Below, piece after piece: positions 26,701 to 38,900 of a DNA stretch of 64,000 nucleotides (position 1 is its first letter; each line of letters opens with the position of its first letter). The notes beneath the pieces were generated by a model, which saw only the letters and a program-made list of their open reading frames with translations, ran no database searches and was not told the origin of the DNA. This DNA is from Rhyacichthys aspro (Eukaryota; Chordata; Actinopteri; Gobiiformes; Rhyacichthyidae). The DNA lies in the NCBI GenBank assembly GCA_036850595.1, contig CM072158.1:10555422-10619421 (forward strand), read 5' to 3'. The position numbers and the translations under genes were made by a program.

Positions 26701-28490
26701 AACCTGCAGAGATGTACAAAAGACTCTAATGAGAATAAAGTCCCATTTTTATAAACTTGTGCCCAATTATAATGAATCAGGGCAGCTGACCAATCAGAGA
26801 AGACGAGACCAAGTGGGAGGGGCTTAAAGGCAGGTCTTTCTTGAGTGTACTTTACTTGAGTGTACAATATTGCATTTTGTAAAGACACTTGTTCCTTTGC
26901 ATTCCTTTGACACAATAAAATGACCATGAAAGACATAATATAAAAGACAAAAGATTTTCCCTCACCTTTTCTCATCTGCAAAGACAAACTTGCGCAGCTT
27001 GAGGTCTCCCAGCACTATTCCGGCCTGGTGGCAGTGTGCCACAGCTAGCACCACCTGCTGGAAGAGCCTGCAGGCCTGCTCCTCGTCCAGTCTGCGGCAG
27101 CTCTTCACCAGAGTGTGCATGTCCCCAAAGTCTTTGTCCAGGAACACATAGGCTTTGCGCTCTCCCAGGATGATATCCCGGATACCGGCCACATTTCTGT
27201 GTGCCGACAGGATCCCGTACGCTCGGATCTTCTCCTGATACACCCCCATATCATATACCTGGAGGAAGAAGACAGTGGGTCACTGTGTTTTTAATGATGA
27301 TGCGTGGAAACAAGCATGCAGTTTTGGCAGTGAGATAAAAAAAGGGACATGCTTTGATTCCAGCTCAACTCAGGGCCTTTCAAAAGCATGACAAATGAAT
27401 CACCAAAGCGTGAAGTGATTAACTTTATTAACAAACCAACAAAGACAAATGCCTGCAGGTCTATGGTGGAGAATATAAAACCATCTTCAACCGAGGAGGA
27501 CGAGCTTTTATCAAGTTAGATCAAGAGTATGCAATTAATTACTCAAAGGGACACATGACAATCTGGCACCAGACCAAAAGACTCAGATGGGCTTTACATG
27601 AGTTCTATGTTGTTTTTTAATATCTACAACTAATATAAATATAGCTTTACTTCTGACTTCCGTAAAGCCAAGTTATAAATGCATGATTTTTTTTTCAATA
27701 CAAGCAAAAAAAGCACAGAGCAGACTGCTGAGTTTTCAATTCCATGTCTTTACACCAACACATTTGATATAAATTTAACCTAATACCAGTCTCAGTCAAA
27801 GCAAAGCAGCTGTATTTTCACATTTGGTATCTAATGGACCACTAATCCTCATGGGACCTAACCTGGCCCCTGGACCATACAATGCACGGGTCCCCCATTA
27901 CGTCCACGTCTACTTCTCTATTACAATGACGTGTATGGAGCGTGTTGACAAACACAGTGCCCACTGCCCGCTTCATCTGTTAACAGTAGAAGCGATGTGG
28001 TTTCGTTAATAGATAAAAATAACCCAGCGGTGAAGTAACACTGCTGCGTAAAGTGTGACACATTTGGTGAAGAAAATGCCTCGCAGTGATGATACACGGC
28101 AGACGGGCTGTTGAGCAACACCGCTGTCTCGAAACACCACTCATTCAGAGAAATTGCACAATGACGACGGATTGCGCATACCTTACACAGCAGCTCATCG
28201 CCCGTGTCCGTGTTTATGGCGCTGTGGGTGCTCTCCCGCTCGGACAGAGGTAGAAGCAAGAAAGGTCCGATCCTGGACGGTCCCTGGTGCGGGTTGGAAG
28301 TCTTGGGGTTTGGAGACGTGGGGGACGTGGGGGAAGATCCGTAGAGGAGGCTGTGAGCGTCTCCTGCCTCGGTGCTCAGTCTGGGGCATTTGGCTGGAGG
28401 CTGGTCGTCCGAGTCCAGCCGCTTTTGCGCTGCGTGTCTCCCGTAACGGAGGCACGTCACCGGGCTGCTGCTGCTCCACTGCAAGTTCAT
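23760..28490 (-). CDS. trib1: Tribbles pseudokinase 1 (TRIB1), 358 aa, three coding exons
   Basis: Exons on the minus strand are 28182-28490, 26966-27258 and 23760-24234 (309+293+475 nt), all with canonical borders, giving 358 codons plus TGA. Residues 1-70 are a Ser/Pro-rich N-terminus with the TRIB1-type AAKCP-like PPAKCPRL and GPSRI. The pseudokinase domain spans about 75-322: CK at 102-103 in the VAIK position, LGDLKLRKFVF from 186 in place of the HRD loop, SLE at 208-210 in place of DFG, HGCPAYVSPEIL, ADMWSLGVMLYTMLVGRYPFHD and ELLAHPWF at 315-322. The tail has EQTVP at 342-346, matching the COP1-binding motif, and ends in Phe-Cys like TRIB1. TRIB1 recruits the E3 ligase COP1 to C/EBP substrates and binds MEK1. 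The start at 28490 gives MNLQW, which parallels the start of TRIB2. In-frame ATGs at 28511 (strong Kozak context) and 28526 could add 7 or 12 residues. LGD rather than LRD favours TRIB1 over TRIB2/3. Confidence 0.95.
24235..26965 (-). other. trib1: trib1 intron 2, no gene inside
   Basis: This 2.7-kb intron ends (minus strand) with a long T-rich polypyrimidine tract before TTACAG. Open frames inside are short and unlike any family. A palindromic TGACTCA occurs at about 25070 and again at about 25783. No repeats with clear ends were seen. Intron 1 (27259-28181) is 923 bp and equally featureless. Confidence 0.6.
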
Positions 28491-28900
28491 CCTGATGGAG
28501 CGGTGTGCCATGACAAATGACAACACGTCGCGCGTAAAGACTTAGAAACACTCACAAACAGGGCACTCCATTCCTCGAGTTGGTATAATCCACAAAATGC
28601 CAGTGAGTTAGAGGTTGCTCTTGCTGCGAGGGAAAGCTGACAGACAGAAAAGAGAAGCAGAGACAGACAGACAGAGACAGAGAGAGCCCCACACTCCCGG
28701 AGAGCCAGAGAGTGAGTGAGTGATGTTTCTCGTCTCACTCCGCCCAAAGCAGTCCAGTCCACTCCTCCCGGTGACACAAGCGTTGAGCAATCCTCAAACA
28801 GCACTGACTCCACTCCGCTGCTCGGCTCTGATGAAACTATTACCTCTCTACCGCTCGCTTATTTGTGTCTTGTTTGTGCCGATGTTGTAACCAATCCCTC
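28491..28900 (-). promoter_or_regulatory. trib1: trib1 5'UTR and promoter region (predicted)
   Basis: CpG-rich sequence runs from exon 1 out to about 28900 and then falls to the AT-rich background. An imperfect GACAGA-type purine run lies at 28636-28687, likely within the 5'UTR. Possible core elements on the minus strand are an AAATAAG TATA-like site near 28860 and an inverted CCAAT near 28892. No transcription start can be fixed from sequence alone. Confidence 0.4.
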
Positions 28901-31402
28901 GTTTCGTGCAATGAATGAAGATTTTCTGCTGATAGTGGAGTGGAATGAAGAAATCGGGCGTGCGGCTTATCACGAGTGTCTCATCAAAAGCGCGCTTTAG
29001 AAAATCATTAACCGCGCCTTCAGGACTGATTCAATGCTTCCCTCTCATTACCAGCAGTTACACCATGGACCTCCTGTTTGGATGTGACACATTGCTGAGT
29101 GTGTGAATGACAGGGAACTGTAGTTGAGAGTGGGGCGTGAAGAGGGGTCCCCAGCTCTGTAACTGGAGAGGTTTGTTTTGCAGGTGGGCGCAGAGGCGTA
29201 ACTAGGGGGTCCCTCGTTGCAATAAACACAATCACACAAAACAAAATGAACAAATGTGCATAAAAAATGACACAGAGCCCACACATGCAGCTGTAAAAAA
29301 GAGAGAAAAAGTTGAGATTTCCCTTTCTTTATCAGCATCAACCCCAATGCAAACTTTAATAACCCAAACAGCCTTAATCTTAAAGAGCATATAAAGGAGC
29401 CGTAATAGAAGCCAAAGTTGATTTGTGATGTTTATGATCTAGGTGTGTGACCATGGCGGACAGAAAGCTTCATTTTCTCTCCTGCTGGCCTGCTTGTTGT
29501 TATGACTCACCCTCATATAAAGCCCTAGTGGTGCTATAAGCAGCATTCACATAAAATATGCCACTGCGCAGAGCTCTGTAAACAACATCACACACTGATC
29601 CGCAGCTTCGAGTAGTCGCAACAAACAGGGCAAGCAACACTGTGCAATCACTGTGAAAACTGTGTAACACCCGTTAAATTATTAGACTTTAGATGCACCA
29701 ATTGAAGGTTGACGTGAAGAGATGATTATTTAAAGGCTCCATATTTTGCAACCCAAGAGGTCAGTGTTTGAGGTCACAGGGGTTCCATTGGGAAAAAGGT
29801 GCCTGTTATTTTTAGGCTACAGCGGTCTTTGTGTACGTCCCACGAAGAGGTGACTCACCAGCTGATTGATGTGTGAGTGTCTCTATGAGCAAGTGCGTTT
29901 GTCATGTCGCAGAGCAGGCCGTGAAACAGGTTCCCTCTGTCGCTTCAGTCGCTGGGTGTTTTTAAAAAGCAGGATGAGCTGTGGGAAAATGCACCGACAG
30001 AGGAGGCACAGGAGGCTTTGTGATTTGCTCGGTGTGCTCATGTTGTTCAGGTTTCTGAGGCGTATCTGTGAATCACTCTGGCCATGTTCAGACTTAATGT
30101 GCATTTAACATCTGGGAAACTTAAGATCACGTTAGTTGTTGCCCTCAAAGACTAACCAAAACTAGTTCGAGAAGTTTGTTATTGGTGTTTGAGCCGTAGT
30201 AACTATAAATAAGCTGAACATGTGGGCTGTGTCTAATGTACAACTCTTGGATGTGTGCAGGGTGCATGTGGAGGAGGGCGGCCATAGTCAAAGAGAAAAC
30301 AGTATTGAGGCCATGCTCTTCCTTCTTATAATTAGCTGCCCCCAAAAGCAATAAAGAGAGACTGGGAATTGATTTGCTCTGAGAATAGTTCGGTCTGATC
30401 TGGCCCACAGCCAGTCATCACTGTGACTTATTCTGCCTCTGAGCCGCTGCATCTCCACTGCCTTCAAGATCACTCCAAACAGTTATGATTGAATACAAAG
30501 AGAAGGTCTAAATCTATCAAAAACTGTCCACAGGCTTTGATTACAACACAACCTAATGTCTAAAAATAAGCCTTTTGATGTCGTCATTCTTCAACACATC
30601 CAGCACTATATATAATTCAAATATAAAACTGGTGCAAGGCCACAGTTGAAGGTTTCCACATGCTTTTAGAGTCATTTCTAAACTGTCTGAATGGTCAAAT
30701 CTTCACAAACCAACATTATATTTACTCAAGATGACAATATTCAGTCTACCTGCTCCAAAGTTAAAGCAAACTCATGTTGAAAAGGATTTTGCTTCTCCTG
30801 CTAAAAATAGTTGTTACTCATTTATGGATTAATGCTCAAGATTACTTCAAATGCCTGATGCTTTAAAAGAACTCAGTGATTTCTTTCTGGCCTGAATCCA
30901 AACAGGTTACAGTGGAGAGAGCCACAGGCAGACTTTTACAGCTGTTATTAACGTCATGTTTAACTGTACAATTTACACTAATATGCATGCAGAGCCCACA
31001 AGTGTATGTATCTACATGACAGTGTAATGTAACGTGCCTTCGTGGGGAATAAAGATTACAGTTTAACAGAGTTTTTGGGTGAATCATTTTTAATGAACTG
31101 CACAAGTGCAAAGGTTCCAAAAACACTCGGTGTCATGTGTTGCATACAGTGTCCAAGGTGTAATAGCTGTTGTCATTACAGGTGAGGAGGAATTAAAATA
31201 AGTTTACTGAGGACAAAAGGAAGTAAGAGTAACCTTTTTATAAACATGTCTGCTTCCCTGTTTTTTATTTTATTTTTTAACTAAATCAGATCCAGTGAGA
31301 GCTAATGTAGATACTAAATCCCATTGCCATAGATGTCTGGATACCAACATTTATCAAAAAAATGGGAAAAAACTGTGTGTGTGTGAGGCGAAAGAGAAGA
31401 CT

Positions 31403-31432
31403 GAATCTATGTCAAATGAATCTATGTCAAAT
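31403..31432. repeat. Perfect 15-bp tandem duplication
   Basis: GAATCTATGTCAAAT at 31403-31417 is repeated immediately and exactly at 31418-31432, so it is a recent or constrained duplication. Confidence 0.75.
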
Positions 31433-32438
31433 GTTGCTATTTTTCTTTACCACAGTCTTATGCATTTGACACCTTGTGATTAGAAAGGTTGTGTAACTCA
31501 TGGCTAATAGGTTAATATCCACTTTGTACAACAAATAGTAATAACAGCACTCAACTTAGTGAAAAGAGTGAAAGAAAAGAGTTGGAATTATGAGGTTTGT
31601 GCAGTCTTTATGTACGACGACCAATTAGAAGTCACAACCATCACAACCACAATTTTACAGCAACTAATTAACTAACGGTGCTAAAATGTCTATATACCAT
31701 GCTAATGTTGACATAGACTTGCAGCTGTGAACTGTATGAACTCCATTGCTGAGCACTGAGCCCACTGTAACCCAGTCTAGCTCCATATTTTCACAACCTT
31801 GACTGACATTAAGGACAATCAATCAAAGGCAGAGATTGTTCCATGTGGACGGACCTCAGACTGTCATCTAGCCACAACATCCACCTTATTTTACTTACTT
31901 TTCCTCATCTGTCCATCACTCATGCTTAGACATCTTAGGTCAAGTCGGGGTTAGTTAAATTGGATCCAGAAGATTCTGGAAAACACTGATGATTTATGAG
32001 TTTATAGTTTTTCTTATGCACTCCTTGAGTTTCCAGTATAATCCAGCCTCGGGTTTCACCACTAATTGTTGTCACATTGGAAACACACCTTCACTTTGTT
32101 CCCTGTTGGTTGAAAATGTTTGTTCTCACACTGGGGAGTTAGAGTCATGTTTGTACAGACTCAGCACAAAGACTTCCCCAAAGGGTTTCTCCGAATTTTT
32201 AAAGCCTTACCAAAAATACAGGGCTTTGTTTCCTGACAGAAAGTTTGCTCATATGATGTAATGTATAAACAACTATTAATATTAGTTAACAATCAGCTAC
32301 TAGATAAAGAATATTAACTAAACAAGAATAGAAAAAATTACATCACAAGTCATTATGAACAATACACAAATCATAACTCTGTAGTTGGGTTGTGTCTGAG
32401 ACCAGGACTTTTTGGGACTGAGTTAAAACCAGTGGATG

Positions 32439-32489
32439 TTACTTTAGATGAAATACCAGGAAACTTTCTTGGTATTTCTTCTAAAGTAA
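32439..32489. repeat. 51-bp near-perfect palindrome
   Basis: Two 25-base arms (32439-32463 and 32465-32489) are reverse complements apart from one G/T wobble (32459 with 32469) and one T/T mismatch (32449 with 32479), around a single central C. The inner arms read AATACCAGGAAA and TTTCTTGGTATT. A perfect 12-bp palindrome GTACAATTGTAC starts at 32490, the base after the right arm. Confidence 0.8.
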
Positions 32490-32715
32490 GTACAATTGTA
32501 CATGACAGAGACAAGAAAGAGTAAAAATTAATTTGAGTCAAAGAGAAAACCAAGACTGAGCCTAATGTTACTCGAGACTGAGTTTTTACTCAATCTTGTT
32601 TCGGTTTCATATGATTGAATGAAAACCTCAAACTATTCACTTATGATTTAAAATCTCATTCTTGTCTCCTTCACCAAACACTAACGTCCATGAGTCTGGA
32701 CTTAATTGGACTGTA

Positions 32716-32801
32716 GGTCTTGATCTGGTCTCGCCTGACATGGTCTTGGTCTTGACTCGGTCTTGATATGCTCTGGTCTTGGACATGACTTGGTCTTGGT
32801 C
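32716..32801. repeat. GGTCTTG-rich degenerate minisatellite
   Basis: The heptamer TGGTCTT/GGTCTTG and variants (GGTCTCG, CGGTCTTG, GACTCGG) recur about eight times in 86 bp, with irregular 6-16-base spacing. Related words (GAGACCAGGACTT, CAAGACTGAGCC, GAGACTGAG) extend back to about 32395, so the run may be the internal repeat of a larger dispersed element that includes the palindrome at 32439-32489. Confidence 0.6.
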
Positions 32802-35800
32802 AGCTTTCGACACACTCCACAGCAGCTGTCCGGTCAAGGACAAAACCATTTAGGCCACGTTGCCTCAACAGATTTAAAGTCACTCTTTTCAATTCAATCA
32901 ATGCTAAAATATGATAAAGTCCAAGCAAAAGTCCACTGGTGGTTGCTCAGTAATATGGATTTTTTGTTTTATTAAATGTAATATTACTGCGCTGTGTCAG
33001 AAAAGAGAAATGATTAGTCCTAAATGGAATCAAAACTAACATTTTCTTGGGAAAAGCCCTTTTTACAGGGCATCACTGTCTAAACCATCATCATCCAATT
33101 TCACTTGAAAAGGGTATCTTACTTCCCTTTTCATCCCACGAACAGTGTTTAGTAACTGATTCTCATTCAGTGCAGGACTTCACTGAAACACTTGGCTCAC
33201 ACTCTCTCAGGGGTGACTCAAAAGCTTCCTGTTGTGAATGGGAAGTGGATGGCTGTTGTGCACTAAAGCTGCAACACACACACACATACGTCACTGTTAC
33301 ACTGTCAGCGGTCCGTTTCCGCGGTTACACAAGCCGTCTCTGTTTGCTCCATGATGTCACCGCGTGAGGAATGTGAAATCAGTGATTGAGAAACGAAAAC
33401 CGGTAATTTATTACACCGCACAATCAAACCAGTGGAGACATTCAGGAAAAAGACAAAAAAATGACGTAAAATGACAAAAATGGTGCGATACTAGCTGTAG
33501 TTTTAAATAGATGAGAATGTTTATTTCAATCGATGCCCAGGTGGGTGGCACATGAAAGTGTCATCTCCATGAATCTGGTGGTTTCTGTTTGATGGGAGAT
33601 AAACTTGAGTCTGTGATCAAAAATACTTTCTCCAAATCCCATTCAGAAGTGTGCAGATATGTTTGTTTTAATTACACAGATTGCAGAATACATCCTCCAG
33701 CTAAAACACAAGTTCCACATTAATGACATTTGTAGTAAGAGGAACATTTACAAAACAGAAAAAGAATAAACGTGAGCAATCCCTTGTTCAAGTCCCACAA
33801 GCCCAACACAGGCTCAACCACTCGTGTCTTTATCAAACAAGAAAAGAGAAGGGCTTAGCTTTCGAAAAAGAGCAATTAATTGCAGGATAATACCCCATGT
33901 AACAGGATTTCAATGACTGTTAGCGCTGCTCTGCTCCAAAAAGGAGATTTACTCTTATAATCCTGTGATGAAAGGAATGGCCAATTATTTCCCATACATT
34001 GGAACACAGTGACTGAACCAAGGCGAGGCCAGCGGGAGAAAGAGTGAGCAAGAGACAGGGAAATGGCAAGAAAGTGTTTTTGTGTACTTATTATTCAGCC
34101 AGAAACAACAACCTGCCACTCTTCGGCAATTACCTAACACTGGGCTTTTAATGATATGATTGCAGTACAACTCACGGGAGGGAGATGAAAGCCGAGCGTC
34201 GCTCCATTAGCCGAGCGCTCGATGGCTGAACAAAATTAGTCTCTGTGTTTCGTGGCGTTTCATCAGTTTTGAAGGATGTTGAAAATATGGGTTAACGTCG
34301 GTGAAGTTTGTGTTTGATTTTCAACAGCGCTGTGTCGTCATAAAGGAGTACACACGATGTTATTGAAACGGGCGCCCGGATCTTTCAAAGGAATTAATGT
34401 GTGGCGGCGTGTCCCTGGTGAGTGATGATGGTACAGTGCTCCAATTAAACGGAGACAGATGTGTGGTCTACAAAACATCTGGGAGAGCTCATCAAACAGA
34501 TCTCACTGTTGTCAATGTGGACAGCAGTTAGAAAAAGTCAAACCTACTGTTTACGTAAAGTTTTGGTGGTAGTTAGAGGAATTAGGATGCTCATTTTCCC
34601 TTCGGATGGATAAAACATGTCCACAATAATCACTGTAATTGGGCTCCATTAAACGGGGATTACCAGATTTTTATTTACTGTTGCATTTAGTTTGATTGTC
34701 TAACACCTAACAGCTTATTGTAATAGTCATCATCTGTGAAAAAATGAGACCTCAAGACGTGATCTAGGCTTGATAATTAAGATATGATTTTAACGGATGA
34801 GAATGATCAGCCAACAGCAGGACTTTGGCCAATCACAATTTGCTTCTGGTAAAAAGGAGAGCTCCCATTGGTCGATACTAATGTGAACGAGAAAGGACCG
34901 AGAAAATACCAGGAAATGTGTTATTCTTTTGCAAAATACGTCACAACAAAACTGCTCTAAAAATAGAGAAAGGGACAGCAAATTAAACATGGATAAATGT
35001 TGGCAATGCTTTGATGCAATGTTAAATGTGGTGGAGATAATTAAATAATCTCCAAAGCTAAAAGTTTCAGCTAAGCTCTGAACTTCAGTTTAAAGTAACC
35101 ATATTAGTTTTTTGTGCTGAAAAATTGGTCCGGTTTTACCTTCTTTTTATTTTTTTTAGCAGGAAAGGCTACTATGCTGCTGTTGGGAGAAAGTGGTTTG
35201 GCTGAGGGAGGGATGACAAAAACAAAATGGGGTTCTAGAGCTTAAATTGTATGAAGAAGTGAGCTGTTGCCCTCAGTGTTGTTTGTGAAGTCGTGCCAGT
35301 GTTTTACATTTGGGATCAAAACATTGAGCATTTCTCACTAAAGTGAAGAGCTGACATTATTATACATGTATCTGTATAGATAGATCCCAACCTAAAAAGA
35401 TCCTGATTAGATCTTCCAATACTTCCATTTGATCATGCAGTAGTCACTGAACAATAATGCTGTTCAGCATTGGTATGCAACAGTTAAAGTGCTCAATAAA
35501 TTATGACATCATGTCTCAAAGGTGATAGTAGCAGGTGTAAAATTGATCATTTCCATTTAAAATGACTCTCAGGTCCAGACTACACCAGTCTTACGCGTTA
35601 CAAATATGTTGTAGTGACCAAACATGTTTTCAAAAAGCCCTTAGTCCATGTATTCAAGAACAGATCTGTGCTGAAATCTATTTACAAAATGTACCCTTCC
35701 AACAGAGATTATATTTGGAGTTTCAGTTTTGTTCAATGGTGATTCATTTCACCAAAATAAACCCAGTCAGTGTGAAGCGGAGGAAGCAAGCTTTTTTTTC

Positions 35801-35870
35801 CTCTCCTTTTTAATGTAGCACTTTTGAGTGAGCGCTGAGTCAGTGTGTCAGTGTGTATGAATGGCTGACA

Positions 35871-35906
35871 GCACAGAGAACAGTGCAGAGAACAGTGCAG
35901 AGAACA
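35871..35906. repeat. 12-bp tandem repeat, three copies
   Basis: GCACAGAGAACA is followed by two exact copies of GTGCAGAGAACA, which differ from the first unit by two bases. Confidence 0.7.
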
Positions 35907-38900
35907 GCACGTCCAGCAGCGTTCAGGGACAGACAGCAGTATCTCACTTCTATTCACTCACACGAGGCGGGTGCTGACGGACAGCTTCTGTTGTGTTTAG
36001 TGTGTGTTTGGAGGTAATTACAGTGTCAGGAGACATGCATTATTCATTGTAACACAGCGTAATAATGGTGAGGCAGCGTGATCTATCATGCCTTTAACAG
36101 CCTGGGGATGTGTGCAAGTGTGTGTTTTGCAGTTGTAGCACTCAAGGCTGCAGTCTTTCTGGCCAATTCTGGATTTGTAATCCAATCCTGATGAAATTGC
36201 ACTGTCCTCTTATTAAATTTGATCTAAAGATCTCTTCTAAATGTCTCTGTCATGTCTTGGGATTAAATGCATTTGTGCTTTTGTCTGGGCCTCAGAGATT
36301 TTGAGTCCAGCAGCTGATTTAATTGTCACATCATTTTGGGGAAAACAATTTAAGCTTATCTCTGGCCACATCATTGGACAAATCCAACCTTTCCTCCAAC
36401 CACTGCAGCAGTAACACTGGACTTTTCTCTGGTATCATGCACTGGTATTGGTCTTAATCTCATTCAGTATGCACTTGTTTCCATTGCACAGACAAAAAAG
36501 AACAAAAAACGAGTGGGAGTAATAAAAAAATAGGTGCTTCATAAACCTACAGTTCAGCCGAGTGCTTTGAACTGTGCGTGTCCCACCTCTGATAGCTCTG
36601 TGCTTTTGTTAATGATGTCATTTCTCATTCAAAATGGAACAAAAACAAACTGTAATGGACATCTACTGAATGTAGTTGTGACGTACACACTAAAACTGTC
36701 TATTTCCAGCGCTGTCGACTGAAGAGGAGCTGGGCTTGTTTAGACTCCGGTGTGGAGACAAGGCTTAGGTGTCAGGCAAATCACCAGGCCGTGACTCAAT
36801 GTTTAGAGTTGATTTTCCCGTACTGTTTTACGTTACATCATTTCCCCTAAGGCCGAATTCTAAAGGGGTTAGGTTGATCCGGCATCTTAAATCCACGTTG
36901 AGCAGGTACAACAAATGAAAACAAAAGAGCAGGAAAGATTAGGGAAAGCTGATTTTTAAAGTTGTTTTTGATACCTTACCTTTACACACACGGTAAATGT
37001 TACAAAGTGCAAGGGAACATTTTGTAACTTAGTTTGTTCCTATAGAAGATGATAAGGATAATTGGCTAGTATTGCACATTGACCTCACAACAGGAAGGAA
37101 GAAAGATGGCACAAGAGACCAGGTTTATCTTTACAGTGGTTTTTTTTTTTTTGTACCTGTTTTATCCAGATCTGTATCACCAGATGGGGGTCCTTTGCAG
37201 TTAATAAATTCAAAAGCACAGCACCCTCAGGCATGGTCCATTTCTCTGGTCTGTGCAGCCGGGAGCCTCTTTGACATGTTATTATTCTTTAGCAGACCTG
37301 GCTGTACATCTGTGGAAACCAGTGCTAAACTACTGCGCTAAACCAGGGTCTGTGCAGTAGCCTAAATCTGAGAAGCAGAGAACTGAGTAACCTCTGGGAC
37401 ATGCATCACAAATCCTGTTCATTTTTGCACGTATTTCTTTCTTAAGAGACATAAAATTAATGAATTCCCGCAACAATTAAAGAATCAAAGCTAAGATTAT
37501 ACACAAGACGACAACTACTGTGTTTAAAAATAATTACAGTCTTATTATTGCTTTCAGTGAGTGCACAATGATTGTATCTTTACTGTCTTCGAAGCTGATT
37601 TATCGTTGGGGTGCAGTGAATTTCAAAAGTTTCCCGGTTGCCTGGCGACTGTCCTGTGATGACATAAATCCAAGAAGTCAGTTGTGCTTTTACACTTTTC
37701 AGATACGTACACTGATTTACTGGATGTTGAACCTTACCCACGTCTTACCTGAAGTCTTATACTATGACTCAATATAAATCAGATATGTTAGAGATAACTC
37801 ACTTATAAAGAGGTTTTTATTAAAGGCTAAGACCAGAATCTCGAGGAAGCCATCTTATTTGGTGAAATAACCTGGAATAACAATGCTATAATTGTATTTC
37901 CATGAAACCAAGCTAGTAAACCATTCGGTAGGTTTTTGAAGTTCAATGCAAATTGTTTTCTGTTTCAGTGAAAGTAAATATGTTTTGAGCCAAACTGGCA
38001 ACCCTCAGCCTGGCCTCCAGAGCTGGAAAGTGTTTTGTTGTAAAACATTTAATAATCCAAAATAAATCTGTGATGCACCCCTGACAAATTAAATGCCAAA
38101 TACACTGCGACTGATTGTAAACAGATGTAAATATAAGGATATAACCTGATGATTGATATAGAGCTGATTGTATACCTGTATCTGAGCTTGTATATGTCTA
38201 TTTATAGATCTATATACACACAAAAGAGTGGTCTGTTGAGTGTCTCTTTGTTTGGTAGAGGTTTGTGTGCAATCCAGTGCAACAATACACTTCTCTTCTG
38301 ATTAGGTTTTGTCACTGCACACACGAGAGACACACAAACAGCAGTGAAGCTCCTCTAACACAATCCAGATGTCTCCTGGAACAGTGTTGGAAAAAGAGAG
38401 CTATCCTCTTCATTTTCAGGGGTAAATATTTTTCACCAGTTGGAAGGTAACTGGAAACAGTCGCAGCAGAAGCACAAAATACACAAAAAACACCAAAAGG
38501 ACAGTTTGCAGGTTCAAGGGAGTCAAGGGGAGAATCAAATGTAACGCTTTCTCACCTGCTCGGATCACAGTAAGAAGACTGATGGTGAAGCAAGACCACC
38601 GTGATCGCTTACACACCCCAGTTTTCCCAACGTTTTACAAGCATTTTGACACGTCTAATCCTGTGCAAGTGAACTCAACCCAAGTATTCTTCTGGTTTGG
38701 CTCTGGTTTCAGGTGCACACTGGCAAACTGCAATAGAGTTTCTCATTTTAAGCACATTTTAAATCAGATCAAAAAGTGATGTATGAGAATGTTTGGTCGC
38801 TCTGTACCACAGCAATACAGACTTATCAAACCTGTGTGAAGTATTACTCTTTGGGCTGAAGGAGTCTTTTTGCTACTCTTAACATTTCTAGGGTTTGGAT

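Noticed and set aside
28636..28687. CRISPR-like or clustered repeat in the GACAGA run
   Set aside because: Simple purine-rich low-complexity sequence with no spacer structure, in a vertebrate 5'UTR.
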